Shown here one piece after another: positions 60,981-64,000 of a stretch of 64,000 nt of DNA (the first letter of the stretch is position 1; each line of letters opens with the position of its first letter). Below the pieces are notes generated by a model, which saw only the letters and a program-made list of their open reading frames with translations, ran no database searches and was not told the DNA's origin. Source of the DNA: Candidatus Methylacidithermus pantelleriae (GTDB lineage Bacteria; Verrucomicrobiota; Verrucomicrobiia; Methylacidiphilales; Methylacidiphilaceae); assembly GCF_905250085.1 (NCBI RefSeq), contig NZ_CAJNOB010000001.1, positions 128,624 to 192,623 of the forward strand. The letters run 5' to 3'. Made by a program: the position numbers and the translations under genes.

Positions 60981-61500
60981 GTGAACTTGCGCGTCTGGGC
61001 CAACCAGCTGGGTTTTGGCTATGAGACGGGTTGGCGGATAACAAAGGAGCGGCGCTTGCCAGTTCTGTGCGCATAGCTGCCAACCGGAAGGGTGATCGCG
61101 CATGCGGAGGGTGAGCGGCCCTACGGTGTCGCCCTCTCCGGGCGAGTGTCGGGTGTCGATCAAAAGGCGGATCTGGAGCGGTAACTGACTCGGCTCCTCT
61201 TACGTGCGCTCTAAACCAATGGCTGCGGATCCTCAAAAAGAGGTCGGTTTCGGAAAGAACGGCCACCGGAAAGGATTCGTAGGATGGCTCGGAGACCCTA
61301 AGATTGGCGTCAACCCTGGTCGAAAGTCGCGACCGGCTGATGCGCTTCGGCTTCGAGTATGGGGAAGCGGCGCTGGCCGCGTAGAGCCGGTCGGTCTTCG
61401 TGGTGGATCTGAAAGAGACGACCCGCGATATCGTGCGCGATCTCCTTGAGGTGAACGTCTTGATGTGTGCTAGACTCTACGGGAGAAGAGGGATCTTAGC
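60981..61500 (+). pseudogene. tnpA: IS607 TnpA serine recombinase, broken
   Basis: GTG at 60981 starts 'VNLRVWANQLGFGYETGWRI', the MerR-like head of IS607 TnpA. Then come 'GRVSGVDQKADLER*' (about 61143-61181; family ARVSSxDQxxDLxRQ, so one Ser is Gly) and 'LVESRDRLMRFGFEYGEAALAA*' (61331-61360 and on). 'FVVDLKETTRDIVRDL' and 'CARLYGRRG' (61466-61489) complete the C-terminal catalytic-domain landmarks. In-frame stops break it at least three times. Confidence 0.8.
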
Positions 61501-61579
61501 CGGAACCAAGCGAAGAGATCGCTGGGAGCGATTCCTGGTTAAGAGCTCGCCGTTTTCACCTATGAGATACGGCTCAAGC

Positions 61580-63180
61580 TAATATGCGAGCGCGTGGCGT
61601 TGGGCTATGTCAGGCTCTACGGCCGGGCGAAAGCCGTCGCTATTTGCGTGGAGACAGGCTTGGCGTTTTGCGGAAGGAACTCAAGTGATCTTTCCTGCGC
61701 CGGTTCGGTATTACCGGGCCATAGTGTATCGCCATCCGGATCTTTCTTGAAGGGAAAACGGCGTCGATCTAGGAAAGGCGGCCCCAGTTGATGGAGGACG
61801 TCAAAGGGCGGATCCCAAGAGCAGAGGAAGCGACTTACTGGCTGGAGGAGGAGAAGCCGGGATCAAACGTTATCCACTAGAAAAAAGGACTACTGGCCAT
61901 CCTGCGGGCCAAGCTTGATGGGCTTCTGGCCGATCAGGAGCCCGTCCGGGTCCCGTTCTACTTCGGTTTCCGCCGTCTATTTCGCAAACCGTTTTTTTCT
62001 GGCAGAGAGCGGATACGCTACCTACGCCGACTGGAAGAAGGATTGGGAGGCGGAGGGGAGGAATCCGTCTTTCGTACTGGCCCCCCAGGACGACGCGGCG
62101 GACAATCCGTTCTGCCAAGCTGCCGTTGCCCCGGACGGCGACCTGTAGCTGCGGTTGCGGTTGCCGGATCAATGGGAAAGCCCGGGCAAGTGTCTGGTTC
62201 TGGACGGTGTGGGCTTGGCCTAGGGGCAAGGAGGCGAGTCGAGAAGCTCTCCGCGCCAATTGGATCGTGACGGGGACGACCAAAGACGTGCAAGCGCTTT
62301 TGGAAGCGGGAGGGATCGGCGCTAAGTTTCCGTGTTGTGCGGGATCGGAAAGGCCGGCAGGTGTTCACAAGCATTGAGGGGCAAGCCTCTCCCCCGGGTG
62401 ACACGCCAACTTGCCGCAGTGGTGAGGATCGACACCCACGGAGAGGATCTTCCTTGGGCCAAAACGGGTCGCTTCGGCAATCTTGTGGGAGCTCGCCTCC
62501 CATTACGTCTGTAGGGCAAGAGCAACGACCAGGCCAAAGCGATCCTGGGTGATGCGTCCCGAGCGGTCGTCCCGGCTTGCGTAGAATCCGGCAAGCCGCT
62601 GGTCGGTTGAGCGGCTGGATCTCGGCAAGAGGAAGGACCAGGTGCAGTCGGTCAACCCCCGGTACCGGCTCGCTTTTTTCCTTCGCCTACTCTAGAACCC
62701 TCGGGATGCTCAAAGGGAGCCGCCTTTGGCGCTGGAGGTGACGTCATCGAAAGAAGCCGCGGCCGACACTTCCGTGATCGGCGCGGTGAATCACGCGTAT
62801 CAAGACGGCGTTCTCCACGGCGCGGCCTCGCGCCGCCGCTCGGAAAAGGACCGGGCCTATCCAAGCGTTTTTCCGTGCGGGAGGTTGTCGTACCAGCCTG
62901 CAACGGCGGCCGTGTCACAATCGGCCTACTTGCAAGGAATCGGACGAAGCATGTATGGTCGATTGTATGGCGGACATCCGGCAGGGGCTCCGAGCGGCGC
63001 AGACAGTGATTCTTCCGTCGGGAGGGAATCGAGTGCCTCTGGCGGCCTTTGCCTCCAGAAGCGCGGGCATTGTGGGTGAAATCCCGGCACGCGCTCGGCC
63101 GGCAGGGCTCTTCGGCAGGCGCCCGGGACGATCTTCCCCGATTGGGGAATCCTTCTTTGGCCTTTTGGGGAACGGTGGTC
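61580..63180 (+). pseudogene. tnpB: TnpB-like gene, broken
   Basis: Blocks in changing frames are 'FYFGFRRLFRKPF' (near 61970), 'SFVLAPQDDAADNPFCQAAVAPDG' in two pieces, 'RIDTHGEDLPWAKTGRFGNLV' (RuvC-I region near 62430) and 'GKPLVVERLDLGKRK' (RuvC-II Glu, near 62600). 'DTSVIGAVNHAYQDG' (62764-62793) and Arg-rich zinc-region debris follow. Order and spacing match TnpB of IS607 elements. No intact catalytic protein can be made. Confidence 0.75.
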
Positions 63181-63361
63181 AGGGCCAAAGCCAGGGGAAA
63201 GAAACGAGACACTCCAAAAAAAGACTCCGGCGGTAGGCTCTTGATGAAAAAACCCAGCAGAGGTTTCTTTGGAGTCAGATGTGGGTTTTTCCCAAAGGCA
63301 CAATAGAGGCTTTGGCTTGAGAAGGATACCGGGAGGTCCGGGTGCCGAAGGAGGACAAGGG

Positions 63362-64000
63362 ATGCCGACTGAATCGGCCATCGAGCGGAAATGGCGGCTG
63401 AGTCAAGCCAGGCTCTACGTCATTTTGGATCTTGCCTATCTGGCTCCTGAGGAAGTGCTGGCGGTGGCACAAAAAGCGCTTGCGGGGGGTGCCGATCTTC
63501 TGCAGCTCCGCGCCAAAGGACGAAGCTTGGTGGAATTGTTCCCCATCGCCCGCGAACTGGCACGAATCTGCCGGGATCGGGGAGCTTTGTGCATCATGAA
63601 TGATTGGCCTGAGCTTGCCGAGCAAAGCGGTGCTGATGGGGTCCATCTGGGCCAGGAGGATCTTTCCATAGGCGAAGCACGCAAGCTACTGGGACCCCAA
63701 GCCATTATCGGGCAGTCAACGCATAGCTTGGAGCAAGCCATGGGCGCGGAACAACAAGGGGCTGATTATATAGGAATTGGCCCCATCTTCTGGACGCCGA
63801 CCAAGCCGGCAGCTCGCCCGGTTGGGTTGGGAGTCATTAGGGAAGTGGCTCAAAGGGTACGCATCCCGCAATTCTGTATCGGTGGGATCAACTGCGAAAC
63901 CCTTCCCCAAGTCCTGGCGGCTGGAGGAAGGCGGGTTGCGGTTGTCTCAGCTGTCTGCAAAAGCCACGATGCCGAAGACGCTTGTCGCCAGTTAAAGTCA
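63362..64000 (+). CDS. thiE: thiamine-phosphate synthase (open at right edge)
   Basis: Joins the thiazole and pyrimidine halves of thiamine. The frame from ATG 63362 (GGAGGACAAGGG just before it) is open to the window end, 213 codons, near full family length. Motifs: 'LLQLRAKGRSLVEL', 'CIMNDWPELAEQSGADGVHLGQEDL' (seen as MNDWPELA and GVHLGQEDL), 'IGQSTHSLEQA', 'DYIGIGPIFWTPTKP' and 'FCIGGINCETL'. These bind the pyrophosphate and the pyrimidine. The stop codon is not in the window. The region to its left is relic 4. Confidence 0.93.
   Translation, partial: MPTESAIERKWRLSQARLYVILDLAYLAPEEVLAVAQKALAGGADLLQLRAKGRSLVELFPIARELARICRDRGALCIMNDWPELAEQSGADGVHLGQEDLSIGEARKLLGPQAIIGQSTHSLEQAMGAEQQGADYIGIGPIFWTPTKPAARPVGLGVIREVAQRVRIPQFCIGGINCETLPQVLAAGGRRVAVVSAVCKSHDAEDACRQLKS

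Larger units (their letters stand above)
60945..63240 (+). mobile_element. IS607 relic 4, nearly full-length
   Basis: The longest relic keeps both genes in order on the plus strand but with many stops and frame changes. The left boundary is judged from similarity to the upstream flanks of relics 1 and 3. The right boundary is where TnpB-like residues fade. It fills the gap between accC and thiE. It is more diverged from relics 1-3 than those are from each other in the recognisable blocks. Confidence 0.72.

Noticed and set aside
61380-63240. Active transposon or functional TnpB nuclease
   Set aside because: Multiple stops and frame changes in both tnpA and tnpB of every copy in the window.
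1-64000. CRISPR array, prophage or restriction/defence island
   Set aside because: No regularly spaced short repeats, phage structural genes, or recognisable defence genes were seen; AddAB is ordinary recombination machinery.

Overview
The window is a GC-rich chromosomal segment from a Gram-negative bacterium. It carries an outer-membrane LPS assembly protein (LptD), LspA, a lipoprotein, and a CcsA-type cytochrome c maturation protein. Protein sequences and gene neighbourhoods read most like Verrucomicrobiota, perhaps the Methylacidiphilaceae. That placement comes from memory of the families, not from a search. Coding is dense: about 48 intact or edge-truncated protein genes, two tRNAs and no rRNA or CRISPR. 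Several neighbours share 4-nt start/stop overlaps (psd/pssA, lptD/ugd, moaC/mogA, tilS/rluB-like).

Layout. 1-3.3 kb: the 5' part of hemW (runs off the left edge), a secreted protein of unknown function, and a decayed IS607-family element. 3.3-5.6 kb: an NDUFA9-like reductase and a Trp/Tyr-rich secreted protein. 5.4-13.6 kb: a seven-gene minus-strand envelope operon (lptD, ugd, purA, uppS, cdsA, psd, pssA) running from LPS export to phospholipid head groups. 13.7-18.2 kb: dnaA, dnaN, an unknown 125-aa protein, lspA and nadA, all on the minus strand. Three TTATTCACA DnaA boxes lie just upstream of dnaA (18.25-18.47 kb), so oriC is probably there. 18.5-21.7 kb: aroE, then serine acetyltransferase and cysteine desulfurase. 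21.7-27.4 kb: rRNA methyltransferase, KamA-family aminomutase, tRNA-Tyr, recN, and prfB with a programmed +1 frameshift. 27.5-32.3 kb: molybdate import (modABC) and molybdenum-cofactor genes (moaC, mogA), split by a second IS607 relic. 32.3-38.2 kb: tRNA-Pro, sufCB-sufT, and the proton-translocating transhydrogenase pntAa-Ab-B. 38.4-47.6 kb: ferritin, addB-addA, a pterin carbinolamine dehydratase and tlyA. 47.8-55.2 kb: a DUF971 protein, a third IS607 relic, tilS, a pseudouridine synthase, argH, a lipoprotein and ccsA. 55.5-60.9 kb: ribBA, a secreted unknown, rpsB, tsf and accC. 60.9-63.3 kb: a fourth, nearly full-length IS607 relic. 63.4-64 kb: thiE, open at the right edge.

The least ordinary content is the set of four dead IS607 elements (serine-recombinase tnpA plus tnpB-like gene), together roughly 6 kb. 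Two of them share a 460-bp segment at about 97% identity (hand alignment), in opposite orientation on either side of the putative origin, although both copies are broken. I found no intact defence system, prophage or secondary-metabolite cluster, and nothing I can honestly call a new functional system.
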